A stretch of 64,000 bases of DNA, taken from NCBI RefSeq assembly GCF_000190315.1, contig NC_015151.1, positions 1,612,001 to 1,676,000 of the forward strand, written 5' to 3'. The notes under the pieces are model-generated. The model was given only the letters and a program-made list of their open reading frames with translations. It searched no databases and was not told the origin of the DNA. Both the position numbers and the translations under genes were made by a program. The stretch comes from Vulcanisaeta moutnovskia 768-28. Its GTDB lineage: Archaea; Thermoproteota; Thermoprotei; Thermoproteales; Thermocladiaceae. This document shows positions 33,309 through 42,733 of this stretch, piece by piece; position 1 is the first letter of the stretch, and each line of letters begins with the position of its first letter.

Positions 33309-33951
33309 TGTTAAGGGAATAAGGGCCGTGATATTTGACCTAGACGGTACCCTTGTAGATACTATACCACTGCATGTGTTGTCTTGGATAGAAACATGTA
33401 AGCACCTTGGACTTTCTATTCCAACCATGGATCATGTAAATACATTAATAGGATTAAGAGCTCTAGACATAGCAAGGAAGTTATGTGGCGATGAGAACGC
33501 CGAGAAGGCCCTTCAAATTAAGAATGAGATATACCTATCATTGTTAGGGGACGCCAAGGCCATTAATGGCGCGCCCGAATTACTAAAAATGCTTAAGGAG
33601 AGGGGTTTCACCATTGGTATTGTTACCTCAAGTTCCAGGAGAGTCGCTATTAAGGCGCTCGAGGTAACAGGCCTTTATAATTACATTGATGGTATTGTGG
33701 CTGGGGACGACGTTAATAAGGGTAAGCCAGACCCTGAGCCATTAATGAAGATACTTCGTTTCCTAGGGCTTAAGGTGAGTGAGGTTGCCGTGGTTGGTGA
33801 TTCTAAGTATGATGCTGAGATGGCGTTAAACGCGGGTGTTAGGGTTATATTTTTCCTAGGTTCTCATGAGGATCCTCGGGTAATAAGTATCGGGAACTTA
33901 TTAGATATTACTAGGTATCTCGATCTTGGTCAATTTCTAATTAGGCATTAA
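33262..33951 (+). CDS. HAD-superfamily phosphatase, beta-phosphoglucomutase-like
   Basis: The catalytic motifs are VIFDLDGTLVDT, GIVTSSSRR, a Lys within NKGKPDPEPLMKIL, and VAVVGDSKYDAEMALNAGV, with a C1 helical cap (about 35-95). This is the phosphoglycolate phosphatase/beta-PGM subgroup; the substrate is not determinable. The first 17 residues (NYRSTDNNDDTLLTDV) are an unusual polar extension that coincides with a C/D sRNA-like motif. A GTG further in could be the true start, but the TATA box 27 nt before ATG 33262 supports this one. Confidence 0.85.
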   Translation: MNYRSTDNNDDTLLTDVKGIRAVIFDLDGTLVDTIPLHVLSWIETCKHLGLSIPTMDHVNTLIGLRALDIARKLCGDENAEKALQIKNEIYLSLLGDAKAINGAPELLKMLKERGFTIGIVTSSSRRVAIKALEVTGLYNYIDGIVAGDDVNKGKPDPEPLMKILRFLGLKVSEVAVVGDSKYDAEMALNAGVRVIFFLGSHEDPRVISIGNLLDITRYLDLGQFLIRH

Positions 33952-33983
33952 TTTTATTAATTTTTCCTTAGTCTCTACCTGCA

Positions 33984-34784
33984 ATGTTGGTTCTGCAGTT
34001 AGGAGTTGCGATGTATGTGGTAATAATAATAGTCGCAATAGCAATAGTTCTAGCTGTGCTATATAGACTGGGGTATTTTGGAGGTAAGCGTAGGGAGAAG
34101 GGTCAGGGCGAAATCCCTGAGCAAGTAATTCCACAACCCAAGCCGGAGCAAAGAACCCCACCGCGTTTAAGGCCTAGTTCCCAATACCCACCGTCTCCTC
34201 AGGAAGTACCTGCTGGGCAGGGCACCAGGGCATTACTCGTTGAGAGTAGGCCCGTTGAGGTTAAGCCACTGCAGAGTCCAGAGAGGCCCCCTGATACGGA
34301 GAGGATAGAGAGGCTCATTAGGGGTATCGAGAATGAGCTGATCCAGGTACTTAAACAAACCTCCGCTGATACTGCTGATTTAATAATATCGAGGATTAAT
34401 GAACTCAGGGATTATATTAATCAATTAGAGAGACAATGCATAATGCAAAGCCCACCCTTTGTTCAGATGGGTTATGTCCCATCAAGCCTGTCAGAATTTA
34501 AGGAATTGTTTAAGGCATCCTTCGCAGGCCTTATGAAGGGCAATGATATGCTTGAGTATACGGGTGAGTTAAGTATGGATGATGAGGAGTTAATAAAATC
34601 AATCATTAATTATAACACGGATTTTATAGCCATCTATAGTAATAATAAGTACGTATACTTAGTCAAGCATAATGATTATTCCCTGGTCCTAACAACAGAT
34701 GAATACCTGGATCCCGTTAGTAGTGGCTTGGTCAGGTTATTATTTAGGAGGTTCATTGACGAAACACTTAAACCGCAGGGTTAG
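33984..34784 (+). CDS. Membrane-anchored protein with Pro-rich and coiled-coil regions, unknown
   Basis: A single N-terminal span (VVIIIVAIAIVLAVLY) is followed by a Lys/Pro-rich disordered region (about 35-100) and helix with coiled-coil character (IERLIRGIENELIQVLKQ...). A compact C-terminal domain of about 110 residues (ELFKASFAGLMKGNDMLEYTGE; KYVYLVKHNDYSLVLTTD) resembles a Roadblock/longin-type fold in length only. The family is unknown. ATG 33984 is leaderless (ATTTTATTAAT box). Confidence 0.7.
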   Translation: MLVLQLGVAMYVVIIIVAIAIVLAVLYRLGYFGGKRREKGQGEIPEQVIPQPKPEQRTPPRLRPSSQYPPSPQEVPAGQGTRALLVESRPVEVKPLQSPERPPDTERIERLIRGIENELIQVLKQTSADTADLIISRINELRDYINQLERQCIMQSPPFVQMGYVPSSLSEFKELFKASFAGLMKGNDMLEYTGELSMDDEELIKSIINYNTDFIAIYSNNKYVYLVKHNDYSLVLTTDEYLDPVSSGLVRLLFRRFIDETLKPQG

Positions 34785-34786
34785 TT

Positions 34787-35464
34787 TCATAATCTACGCT
34801 TAATTGACCAGGAAAGTCTCCTAAGGATTAATTCAGGACCTGGATAATGCGTGATAGGTTTAACACGGTTATTTACTAATGCCTTAAATGCGGATTCCAC
34901 GGTTAGATCATCGAGTTCAAATACGGTATACGTAACACCAACGAGTTCAGGCACATGAGCATCACTATTAGCAAGACCTGGTAATCCCAAATCATGTGCG
35001 GCCTTAGCAGCTCTCCAGTTAAATATTGGTAATGCACCAGCATTAAACACCTCTATTGCATGCCATTTAAACATACGCACTTTATTCCCAATGCCATGCC
35101 TCAGTATATCGTAAGGATGCGCAGGTATTGCTACGCAATTATTCTCAGAAACCCAATCAAGTAGTTCAGGTATTAATTTCGGTGTATCATCAGTGCCAGG
35201 ATACTCCCTACACAGTACTAGTATGTCGCCATCAACAGTCCTAACCTCATTACCCACTATAAAGACGAAATCATTCCTATGAAGTAATCCATTACTCCTT
35301 ATGAACTCCAACGCCTTAAGCGAGCCTTTGAATGTGTCGTGATCCGTTATTGACAATAAGCCTATACCCCTATCTAAAGCACTTTTTATTACGTCCCTTG
35401 GATCCCCCCTACCATCACTATATATACTGTGCGTGTGTAAGTCAGCCCTTACCCTTAGAACCAC
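34787..35464 (-). CDS. PHP-domain metal-dependent phosphoesterase
   Basis: The N-terminal ADLHTHSIYSDGRG and LLSITDHDTF supply PHP metal ligands; AIPAHPYD and GLANSDAHVP complete the site. It is likely a nucleotide or phosphosugar phosphoesterase of the TrpH/YciV type. GTG 35464 is chosen (225 aa): a strong TTATTTATATTAAATT box is centred 26 nt upstream and lies within the longer 250-residue frame, whose extra residues are hydrophobic and promoter-derived. Confidence 0.88.
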   Translation of the reverse strand: MVLRVRADLHTHSIYSDGRGDPRDVIKSALDRGIGLLSITDHDTFKGSLKALEFIRSNGLLHRNDFVFIVGNEVRTVDGDILVLCREYPGTDDTPKLIPELLDWVSENNCVAIPAHPYDILRHGIGNKVRMFKWHAIEVFNAGALPIFNWRAAKAAHDLGLPGLANSDAHVPELVGVTYTVFELDDLTVESAFKALVNNRVKPITHYPGPELILRRLSWSIKRRL

Positions 35465-35572
35465 GTAGGTAATGCATAATAAATTTAATATAAATAATTG
35501 GGTATTGCTTAGCTGGGATACTAATAAATACCTAGCCATGAAGGCCTAATTCCATGTCTCTTTCATTATTTA

Positions 35573-36235
35573 TTAATGATTAGTATTTTTGCATACTTTC
35601 AACTCCTCCATTAAGTCCCTCTCGGCAACTTCACCATTAGGTTCAACTTCCTTAAATATTTGAGCCTCGTAGATTAGCACTGACGTATCCTCATCCAACC
35701 AACAATCAGGGGGTAGGAATGCCTTCGTACAGCCCTCATTTAGGAATGTTAATGAATCCCAGCAATACTCAACAGGTACCTGAGGAAGAAGCAATCCTGA
35801 GTAGTAGCCTTTCTGAATAACAATACCATGCCTACCAACTATGATCTTCTCAGGGTAATTCCTCGGATTACCAGGTTCAAGTAACTCAAGTGGACTTAAT
35901 ATGGAGACTTCGAAAGTTACTCTACTCAACTCCTCAATCCTCATGGGTTCAAACCTTGGATCCTCGACGGCAGCGGCTATGGCGCTCCTAATTACCCCAT
36001 TAACAGTATTATAAACAGCCTGTGGAAAGCCAATACAACCCCTAAGTTCACCCCTCCTATCCCTACCCATGAATATCTCTATTGTTGTGAAAACCCCATA
36101 CTTATCCTTAAATAGTCTTGATGGCGTATCTGATGGTGCCTGGATAACCTTACCACTACGTAGGTATTCCTCAACGGCCATCCGAGCCAGCTTGACCAGG
36201 AACTTCCCCTCCTCAATACTGTAGGGTTTGAACAT
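35573..36235 (-). CDS. AMMECR1-domain protein
   Basis: The hallmark LRGCIGFP occurs in RRGELRGCIGFPQAVY (near 78). EDPRFEPM, VEVSIL-like FEVSILSPLELL and WDSLTFLNEGCTKAFLPPDCW complete the AMMECR1 fold. Molecular function is unknown although the family is universal in archaea. ATG 36235 is preferred to upstream GTGs because of the SD-like GAGTGGTGA. It overlaps the preceding small membrane protein gene, so the two are cotranscribed. Confidence 0.9.
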   Translation of the reverse strand: MFKPYSIEEGKFLVKLARMAVEEYLRSGKVIQAPSDTPSRLFKDKYGVFTTIEIFMGRDRRGELRGCIGFPQAVYNTVNGVIRSAIAAAVEDPRFEPMRIEELSRVTFEVSILSPLELLEPGNPRNYPEKIIVGRHGIVIQKGYYSGLLLPQVPVEYCWDSLTFLNEGCTKAFLPPDCWLDEDTSVLIYEAQIFKEVEPNGEVAERDLMEELKVCKNTNH

Positions 36236-36446
36236 TGTCACCACTCTTCTCTACTCTAGAGTTAAATAAATACACTATGCCCGTGATAATTCCTGAAATA
36301 ACAACGAGAGAGAGCATTAGGACGTCCAAGGCCTTATTTGTATTGCCAATTAGGAATTGGCCCTTATCCATGAAGACCGCATAGTAAATTAATATTGCAA
36401 TGGTTACTATGAATAGCATTGTTGCAAGTATGACGGTATACCTCAT
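36213..36446 (-). CDS. Small two-span membrane protein
   Basis: The 77 residues hold two hydrophobic segments (about 4-24 and 40-62) joined by a polar loop, with a charged tail. It is not recognised. A CTTTATATTAAT box is about 27 nt before ATG 36446. Its last 32 nt overlap the AMMECR1 frame, implying coupled translation. Confidence 0.7.
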   Translation of the reverse strand: MRYTVILATMLFIVTIAILIYYAVFMDKGQFLIGNTNKALDVLMLSLVVISGIITGIVYLFNSRVEKSGDNVQTLQY

Positions 36447-36495
36447 TAACTCTCCAATTTAAGATAATTAATATAAAGGTTACTACCTAGGGAAA

Positions 36496-37059
36496 TTACG
36501 TATTTAATAACGTCCTTATCTTATCATTCACATTCCTAAATACATGGACATTACTTAAGAATATTAAATGCGCTATATACTTATTTAATTGATTAAGCAT
36601 ACCAATGAGTTCACTAACCTTATTATCAGGTAGGTAATCATCATCGAGAAGCTTAACGGCGGTCCTCTCTGCCTCCCTAGCCTTAACCCTAAGGAGATTC
36701 AGTAACGCCGCTGTTTTGTCGCTAGGTATGAACCAACCCAACTCCCTACTGTCCAACTCACAGGCCTTATTAATTATCTCCCTAACTGGTTTAAGCCACT
36801 CATCATTTCCAGTGGCTAGGTACGTATTTAATGCAGCTGTCATTGCAGCGATAACCCTAAACTCATCATTGCCAATTTCCTGAAGACCCCACTCGGCCAA
36901 TGCCTCGAGTTCATCAAGCCTACCCATGAGTTCAATGGCTGGGTGGTCCTTCCTAAGCTTAACATGCTTGCCAAATACGATGACCTCGCTAAATCCTCCA
37001 TCGCCTGGGCACCGTATTGACCCATCAATCCTCAGGCAATCAACAAATACATTAGTCAT
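36496..37059 (-). CDS. PduO-like cob(I)alamin adenosyltransferase family protein (divergent)
   Basis: PduO-type ATRs transfer adenosyl from ATP to cob(I)alamin. PGDGGFSEVIVFGKHVKLRKDHPAIELMGRLDELEAL aligns with the N-terminal ATP loop (TGDxGxTxL...G.RVxK...G.vDEL), and RVKAREAERTAVKL near 130 matches the RR.ER helix. The key Thr after GDxG is changed and GGF replaces GxT, so activity is uncertain. The 187-residue length is right. The start is ATG 37059. It is divergent from a small zinc-finger gene. Confidence 0.65.
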   Translation of the reverse strand: MTNVFVDCLRIDGSIRCPGDGGFSEVIVFGKHVKLRKDHPAIELMGRLDELEALAEWGLQEIGNDEFRVIAAMTAALNTYLATGNDEWLKPVREIINKACELDSRELGWFIPSDKTAALLNLLRVKAREAERTAVKLLDDDYLPDNKVSELIGMLNQLNKYIAHLIFLSNVHVFRNVNDKIRTLLNT

Positions 37060-37155
37060 AACAAAACATGTAATTCATCATTGGGGAAATTAATATAGGT
37101 AGTACTTAATTTAATAACTTAATAGCCGACAATGGTTCAGTAGAGGTGGGCGAAA

Positions 37156-37392
37156 GTGAGTTTCACATGTAGTATATGTGGAAGGCACGTAACGTTTTGG
37201 GAAGTAGCCTATATAGGGAATTCCCTAATAATATGTAAGAGGTGCTACCCTGACTATTACGTAAAGCACTGCCCATTAGTTAGGCGGAGATTGGCTGGTG
37301 AGCTACCACAATCATGCAATTACTGCCTATATCGTAGTAAGTGCGATGAGTACATTAAGTCATCATTAAAGGGTAGTAATTCATCGCAATAG
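37156..37392 (+). CDS. Small zinc-finger protein with four Cys pairs
   Basis: CSICGRH, ICKRCYPD, HCPLV and SCNYCLYRSKC give a treble-clef or double zinc-ribbon-like pattern in 78 residues. The function is unknown; it could act as an RNA/DNA- or protein-binding adaptor. A GAGGTGGG ribosome binding site at 37144-37151 precedes GTG 37156. The following FAD enzyme gene begins 20 nt after its stop. Confidence 0.75.
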   Translation: MSFTCSICGRHVTFWEVAYIGNSLIICKRCYPDYYVKHCPLVRRRLAGELPQSCNYCLYRSKCDEYIKSSLKGSNSSQ

Positions 37393-37412
37393 ATAAAACT
37401 TATAATTATTTC

Positions 37413-39230
37413 ATGCCTATATGGCCTGTGAATAAACGGCCATGGATTGTTGAGGAACTTAATCATGGTAACTACGGCGTAATGCGTAGTTCAAGGTATG
37501 GTGAGACTAGGGGTTTCATGTGCTGTGAGTGGTGGTGTGAGGGTTATTGGGCCTCATCTGGTTATTACAACCTATGTAATGATAAGCCGGTAATGCCGAG
37601 CAGGCCTAGCAGTGTTCCCTCGATATTTAGAGGTCTTGCAAGCCCATCATCATTCCCCAGGAATAGGTTATTAATATCATTATGGTCGTTGATCCGTAAC
37701 ACCGTACGAAACTCCTTAAATAGGTCCTCAATTAATGAATTACCTAGTGTTCCTGAAGGGGCGTCTAGGGTCAATATTAATACTGACATTTTAATTATTG
37801 GTGGTGGATTGGCTGGTCTCTCAGTGGCTGAGGAATTGAATAAACTTGGTCTAAAGGTTGTAATTGTTGAGGGTGAGCATTACCTAGGTGGGCACTTAAT
37901 AATTGATGATACTGAGATTAAGGACTTAGGGTGTGGTAGTGAATTCATTGGTAAATTAAGTAAGGAGATAAGTGATTCAGTTACTGTACTTACTGGTGTG
38001 ATCTTTGATGGTTTTCTTGAAGATGCCGTGATTGGACATTCCAGGGACTTCTCCAGGTTATATACTTTCAATTACAAGTACCTAATACTAGCGCAGGGCT
38101 TTAGGGAGGTTCCGCTGATTTTCCCTGGCAATAACACGCCACGCATGATTACTGGATTAACAATGCTTAAGCTTACTAAGTGGTGGGGATTTAAGCCGAG
38201 GAGGGTTTTGGTTTGGGGCAGTGATGATTGGGCGGTCAGGGTTGCCATGAACCTTATTCAAACAGGTATTGAGGTATATCTTGGTGATAATTCGGTCACC
38301 ATAAGGAGCGACTTATATAGGGATAGGGTTGATGCGCTTGGTATTAAGACCTTCATTGGCATGAATATAGTTGATGCTAAGGATTCAAGTGAGGGATTGA
38401 GACTCGTCCTTGAGAATATAAGGGGTAAGAAGGCTAAGAGGCAGAGGAGAGAGGAGGTCGTGGTTGATGTCCTAGTAAGTGCCGTTAGAGTGCCTGTCAT
38501 TGACTTACCAGCGCAATTAAACGCACCTATTGTTTATGCACCTGAAATTGGTGGTCTTGTACCTAGGAGGGGCTTTACGGGGGATCTTGGACTGGGTAAT
38601 GCCTATGTGATTGGCGATGCTGGAGGTTTACTGCCAGAGCACTTAATTGTTAGGCAGGCTAGGGTGACTGCACTAAGCATTGGTGCCATGGAGGACCTAG
38701 TGACTAAGGATGCCTTTGATAAGGAGCTAGTGGATTTTAAGAGGGATTTAGTCACCACTAATTCCTCGTATTATAACGTAATCCTTAGGTTTGAGCAGGG
38801 GCTTCAGGGTAGTGGCTATTATGCTGAGCCTAACGTTGTCCACGCGCCCATGTGGGCTACCGCTGGGTCAATTGAGGATGTTGAAAATGCCCTGAAAAGC
38901 GCTAATAGGCAGTACCTATGTTTCTGTGAGGATGTTACATTAAATGACGTGTTGAGGTCTATCAATGTGCTAATGCATGGTAAGGAGATTAAGGTTAGGG
39001 TACTGCATGGTGAAGAGGAGGAGTATAAGTCATTAAGATTGCCAGGTATGGAGAGAATAAAGAGGGTTGTTGGTCTAGGCACTGGTCCCTGCCAGGGTAA
39101 GCTCTGCCTAATTAATACGAACTTAATACTCAGCTTCATTTACCAAAAGAAACCCAGCGAATTTGGTTTACCAAGGATTAGGTTTCCCGAGGCGTCAATA
39201 CCAATGGCTACCCTTGCGGGTGGTGAGTGA
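37413..39230 (+). CDS. FAD-dependent oxidoreductase alpha subunit (sarcosine oxidase/dye-linked proline dehydrogenase type)
   Basis: DILIIGGGLAGLSVAEEL (near 127) is the FAD Rossmann motif, and VIGDAGGLLPEHLIVRQA the second FAD motif. The C-terminal CFCEDVT...GTGPCQGKLC is a BFD-like [2Fe-2S] site as in heteromeric sarcosine oxidase, opine/proline dehydrogenase alpha subunits. The first 120 residues are an unusual extension with MCCEWWCEGYW and a Ser/Pro-rich part. It overlaps the beta gene by 4 nt (ATGA). The substrate, probably an N-methyl or cyclic amino acid, is inferred. Confidence 0.85.
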   Translation: MPIWPVNKRPWIVEELNHGNYGVMRSSRYGETRGFMCCEWWCEGYWASSGYYNLCNDKPVMPSRPSSVPSIFRGLASPSSFPRNRLLISLWSLIRNTVRNSLNRSSINELPSVPEGASRVNINTDILIIGGGLAGLSVAEELNKLGLKVVIVEGEHYLGGHLIIDDTEIKDLGCGSEFIGKLSKEISDSVTVLTGVIFDGFLEDAVIGHSRDFSRLYTFNYKYLILAQGFREVPLIFPGNNTPRMITGLTMLKLTKWWGFKPRRVLVWGSDDWAVRVAMNLIQTGIEVYLGDNSVTIRSDLYRDRVDALGIKTFIGMNIVDAKDSSEGLRLVLENIRGKKAKRQRREEVVVDVLVSAVRVPVIDLPAQLNAPIVYAPEIGGLVPRRGFTGDLGLGNAYVIGDAGGLLPEHLIVRQARVTALSIGAMEDLVTKDAFDKELVDFKRDLVTTNSSYYNVILRFEQGLQGSGYYAEPNVVHAPMWATAGSIEDVENALKSANRQYLCFCEDVTLNDVLRSINVLMHGKEIKVRVLHGEEEEYKSLRLPGMERIKRVVGLGTGPCQGKLCLINTNLILSFIYQKKPSEFGLPRIRFPEASIPMATLAGGE

Positions 39231-40399
39231 TGAGTGAGGGTCGTGGTTTAATATCATTAACCGCGGATGCCGTGGTAATTGGCGCAGGCATTGTTGGTTT
39301 AGCAGTTGCCTATTACTTAGCACGTAGAGGATTCTCTGTTGTCGTTCTTGAGAAAAGTTATGTTGGTTCAGGAAGCTCCACAAGGAATGCCGGCAGGTAC
39401 AGGGTTCACTTTGGGAATAGGGAGAATACTGAGTTCGCAATAAGGGCAATTAGGAAGTTGGAGTCCCTCAGTGGTGAGCTTGGTTGGAATGGTGTTTTTG
39501 AAAGAGCAGGTTATCTATGGCTTACTAGACGTAGGGAGGTTATTAATAATTACGAAAAACTCAATGAACAGTTATGGAAACCCCTAGGCATACCTGTTCA
39601 AATACTCACGGTTGAGGAATTAAGGGATAGGTTCCCATACATAAACACGCAGGGCATGGTAGGCGCTGTCTTTGGTCCTCAGGACGGTGCCTTTCACCAT
39701 GACTATCTAGTGATGGGTTATTATGAGAGGGCACTCGACCTTGGAGTTAAGGTTTTTGAGTACTCAGAGGTTAAGAGTGTTGGTGTAGAGAATAGTAAGG
39801 TAGTTAGTGTCTCAAGTAATGACGTTTTCGTTAAGACAAAAAACGTAGTATTTACTGCGGGGGCGTGGACTGGCGAGATCATGAAGAAGACACTCAATAT
39901 TGATATTCCAATAAAGCCCGTTAGGAGGGAGATAGGGATTACGGAATCTGTGAAGCCTATAATTAATACCTACATAATAGATGCTGAGACAAACCTATAT
40001 CTCGGTCAAACAATGAGGGGTGAGATACTGGGTAGTATAGAGCTTGATGTTGGTGAGGGCTTCCTACCTTACGGAAACACATTCACTTGGTTAACCGCCT
40101 GGGCTAGGGAAACTGTGAAGTTAATACCGAGTCTCGGTAGGATAAGGATCATGAGGATATGGTCTGGTTACTATGAAATGACGCCTGATCATAGCCACGT
40201 GATGGGTAGGTCAAGTACATGGCCTGAGGGTGTCTATGTATTGTCTGGTTTCTCAGGTCATGGATTCATGCTTGGTCCATACGCAGCTGAGTTGTTGGCT
40301 AATTACATAGTTAATGGTGTAATTGATCCGATTATGAAGCCATTCTTACCTGATAGGTTCGCTACAGGGAACTTAATCAAGGAGTTATTGGTTATTTAA
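39227..40399 (+). CDS. FAD-dependent amino acid dehydrogenase beta subunit (DAO family)
   Basis: AVVIGAGIVGLAVAYYLARRGFSVVVLEK is a classic FAD-binding start of the D-amino acid oxidase/sarcosine oxidase beta fold. GSSTRNAGRYRVHFG is the flavin-contact loop and VYVLSGFSGHGFMLGPYAAELLA the C-terminal FAD motif. The 390-residue length is right. It is translationally coupled to the alpha subunit, and the pair forms a membrane- or dye-linked dehydrogenase. The substrate is not determined by sequence. Confidence 0.9.
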   Translation: MMSEGRGLISLTADAVVIGAGIVGLAVAYYLARRGFSVVVLEKSYVGSGSSTRNAGRYRVHFGNRENTEFAIRAIRKLESLSGELGWNGVFERAGYLWLTRRREVINNYEKLNEQLWKPLGIPVQILTVEELRDRFPYINTQGMVGAVFGPQDGAFHHDYLVMGYYERALDLGVKVFEYSEVKSVGVENSKVVSVSSNDVFVKTKNVVFTAGAWTGEIMKKTLNIDIPIKPVRREIGITESVKPIINTYIIDAETNLYLGQTMRGEILGSIELDVGEGFLPYGNTFTWLTAWARETVKLIPSLGRIRIMRIWSGYYEMTPDHSHVMGRSSTWPEGVYVLSGFSGHGFMLGPYAAELLANYIVNGVIDPIMKPFLPDRFATGNLIKELLVI

Positions 40400-40530
40400 T
40401 TTTCCTTAATTTCCTTAAGTGCTTAGTACGGGTTTGCATACGTGAATCTTCGTATTATTCATGTGTAATTTATGGAGTACCATTTAATTAATGTGTTTGG
40501 GTAATTATTAATCGTAATTAGTGTTTTCTT

Positions 40531-40962
40531 ATGACGATGGAGCAGAATACCACAGACATCGCGGTGGGTATAAACAAGGTGGAGGCTGGAGTAAATGAGC
40601 TAATTAGTAAGTTGGCCACTGTTGTTGACCCAAGGCTAGTGACTAGGGAACCTCCTGTGGATGTTTTTGACAATGGTGATTCAATAATAATACTTGCCGA
40701 CCTACCTGGCGTTAAGAAGGAGAGTATTAAGGTTAGGGTGGGTAATAACTACGTGGAGATCATGGCTGAGCCACAGTCGTTGCCAACCATCGGTAAAGTC
40801 GCTAGGGTAGAGAGACTGAGTAATTTTAGGATTTATAGGAGGGTTGAGCTTGGTGTGAGGTTTAAGGTTGATGGTGCTAAGGCAGCGTATAAGGACGGCG
40901 TGTTACAGATAATTATACCTAAATTAGGTAGTATAGCTGAGACGGAGGTTTCAATAGAATAG
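40531..40962 (+). CDS. hsp20: Small heat shock protein (Hsp20/alpha-crystallin)
   Basis: An ATP-independent holdase. The alpha-crystallin domain (about 50-143) shows VDVFDNGDSIIILADLPGVKKESIKVRV and AAYKDGVLQIIIPKL (the GVL motif). A C-terminal IxI motif is not evident: the tail TEVSIE ends early. It has its own promoter (TAATTATTAAT about 27 nt before ATG 40531). Confidence 0.92.
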   Translation: MTMEQNTTDIAVGINKVEAGVNELISKLATVVDPRLVTREPPVDVFDNGDSIIILADLPGVKKESIKVRVGNNYVEIMAEPQSLPTIGKVARVERLSNFRIYRRVELGVRFKVDGAKAAYKDGVLQIIIPKLGSIAETEVSIE

Positions 40963-41064
40963 TTATGAATAATAAATAAATATTTCACCTCTAAAAATCA
41001 TGATACTAATAATTATTGATTTATTAGGATAAGGTATTTATAGGGGTCTAATTATTAGGTCGTG

Positions 41065-42120
41065 ATGTCTATAGTGAAATTTGAGCCAGAAACCAGGAGG
41101 GTTCAACTAACTGGTGGCGCAACCTTAATAGTTTCACTACCGAAGGAGTGGACTAGGCAAGTTGATCTTAAACCTGGTGATGAGGTTCTGGTAATACCGC
41201 AGCCAGACCTCTCATTGCTTGTTGTGCCCAAGAAGATGGTTAAGGCGCCATTACTCGAATCATCAATAAACGTGACCCAGGACCTATCAAACATAGATCA
41301 TCTCGAGAGGATATTACTTGCTCATTACCTATCTGGTTATGACATATTTAGGCTTAATTTTGACATAGCGACATTAAACCTGAAGAAGCAGGTTAAGGAC
41401 ATTGTCCGGAGGAAGCTAACCGGAGTTGAGATTATTGAGGAGGGTAGGAATACGTTAGTTATTCAAAACCTCGTTAATGTACCTGATATAAACATTAGGG
41501 ACATATTAGTGAAGCTTGGTAAGACGGTTGTCGGCATGATAGATGACTTAAGAACGCCAATGGAGAACGGTGATAAGTCAATAGCCATGGACATTATTGA
41601 GAGGGATAATGAGGTCGATAAGTTCTACTGGCTCCTAAATAGGCAGTTGAAGAGGGTCTTGGTGAGTAAGCATGCCCTAAGCCTATCTGGTATTCAGGAC
41701 CCAAGGAGTATCATTGAGTATGCAATAATTAATAAGTCGCTCGAGAGGGCTGCTGATCATGCCGTTAAGATCGCGCGGGAGGTCGTAAATCTAGGCGATA
41801 AATACGTACTTATAATGCCGCAGGAGCTTAGGCAAAGATTCAGTGAGCTCCTTAGTAAGGACTCCATGATAATGAGTAATGTTGGTAAGGCAATGACGGA
41901 GAAAATAGATGCAAGGGAGGTTAATTACATAATTGATATTGTTAAGTATGAAATACGGACGACAGTAGATTCACTGGATTCCTCGCTATCGAATTATAGC
42001 CTAACCACACAGGCGGCCGCGTCGGCTAGGTTAATACTGGATAGTATCTATAGGATAGCTGAATACGCATCAGACGTTGGGGAGGCATTACTTAACCTCG
42101 CAATTGAGCAATTTGGATAA
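41065..42120 (+). CDS. AbrB-PhoU fusion regulator (phosphate uptake regulator family)
   Basis: The N-terminal AbrB-type domain (RRVQLTGGATLIVSLPKEWTRQVDLKPGDEVLVI) is fused to PhoU-like helical bundles (residues about 135-351) with repeated helices such as MDIIERDNEVDKFYWLLNRQLKR and KSLERAADHAVKIARE. This archaeal architecture is annotated as PhoU-like and may control phosphate genes; no Pst transporter is adjacent. ATG 41065 is chosen with a GTATTTATAGG box 26 nt upstream. Confidence 0.9.
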   Translation: MSIVKFEPETRRVQLTGGATLIVSLPKEWTRQVDLKPGDEVLVIPQPDLSLLVVPKKMVKAPLLESSINVTQDLSNIDHLERILLAHYLSGYDIFRLNFDIATLNLKKQVKDIVRRKLTGVEIIEEGRNTLVIQNLVNVPDINIRDILVKLGKTVVGMIDDLRTPMENGDKSIAMDIIERDNEVDKFYWLLNRQLKRVLVSKHALSLSGIQDPRSIIEYAIINKSLERAADHAVKIAREVVNLGDKYVLIMPQELRQRFSELLSKDSMIMSNVGKAMTEKIDAREVNYIIDIVKYEIRTTVDSLDSSLSNYSLTTQAAASARLILDSIYRIAEYASDVGEALLNLAIEQFG

Positions 42121-42134
42121 TACCTTGATTAAAA

Positions 42135-42731
42135 TTAGACCTTATTAAAAACCATTGTTATTATGTCCTCAAAAAAGTAATGAGTTGCCTTGATCATTAC
42201 CAGTTTATAGCCACATCTTCCTAAGTAATCAATTGATTCCTCCCAATTGGACAGTGAGGATTGCGTTAGTATGAACATGGAGGCTTTATACTGACATATT
42301 TGCTGTATTAATTGCTTAATCACATCATTACCGTGAGATCCACCGAAGATCCTCCAATCCTCATTCCAATTACCTGGTAAGTAGGGAGGATTACTAACAA
42401 CTATGTCGAGGCAAAATCGTGTCCTTATTGCATCTAGTAAATTCATCGTTATCACATCAGCGTAGTGATAAAGACCATTATTAACTAGGTTTATTCTGGT
42501 GTTCATTGATGCATTGTAATCATGATCCGCAGCCAAAACCCATGCAGTGCCTCCCTTACTAACTATTTCATTCAACGCCGTTAATGCTAATATACCCGTC
42601 CCAGATCCTACATCGATTATGCGTAAGTACCCATCATTGGCGTGATTGCTCATAACCCAACGGAGTAGCTCAGCAGTTTGCCACGAATCCTCGGCAGGGG
42701 GATAGACATTACTTAATACTATGATTTTCAT
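42135..42731 (-). CDS. HemK/PrmC-like class I methyltransferase
   Basis: VYPPAEDSWQTAELL is the N-terminal signature of the archaeal HemK/Mtq2 group, DVGSGTGILALTAL motif I, and VVSNPPYLP the catalytic NPPY for glutamine N5-methylation of a release factor. The 199-residue length is typical for archaeal members lacking the N-terminal helical domain. The start is ATG 42731, or GTG 42737 overlapping the upstream stop. It follows the regulator gene in one operon. Confidence 0.9.
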   Translation of the reverse strand: MKIIVLSNVYPPAEDSWQTAELLRWVMSNHANDGYLRIIDVGSGTGILALTALNEIVSKGGTAWVLAADHDYNASMNTRINLVNNGLYHYADVITMNLLDAIRTRFCLDIVVSNPPYLPGNWNEDWRIFGGSHGNDVIKQLIQQICQYKASMFILTQSSLSNWEESIDYLGRCGYKLVMIKATHYFFEDIITMVFNKV

Positions 42732-42733
42732 GA

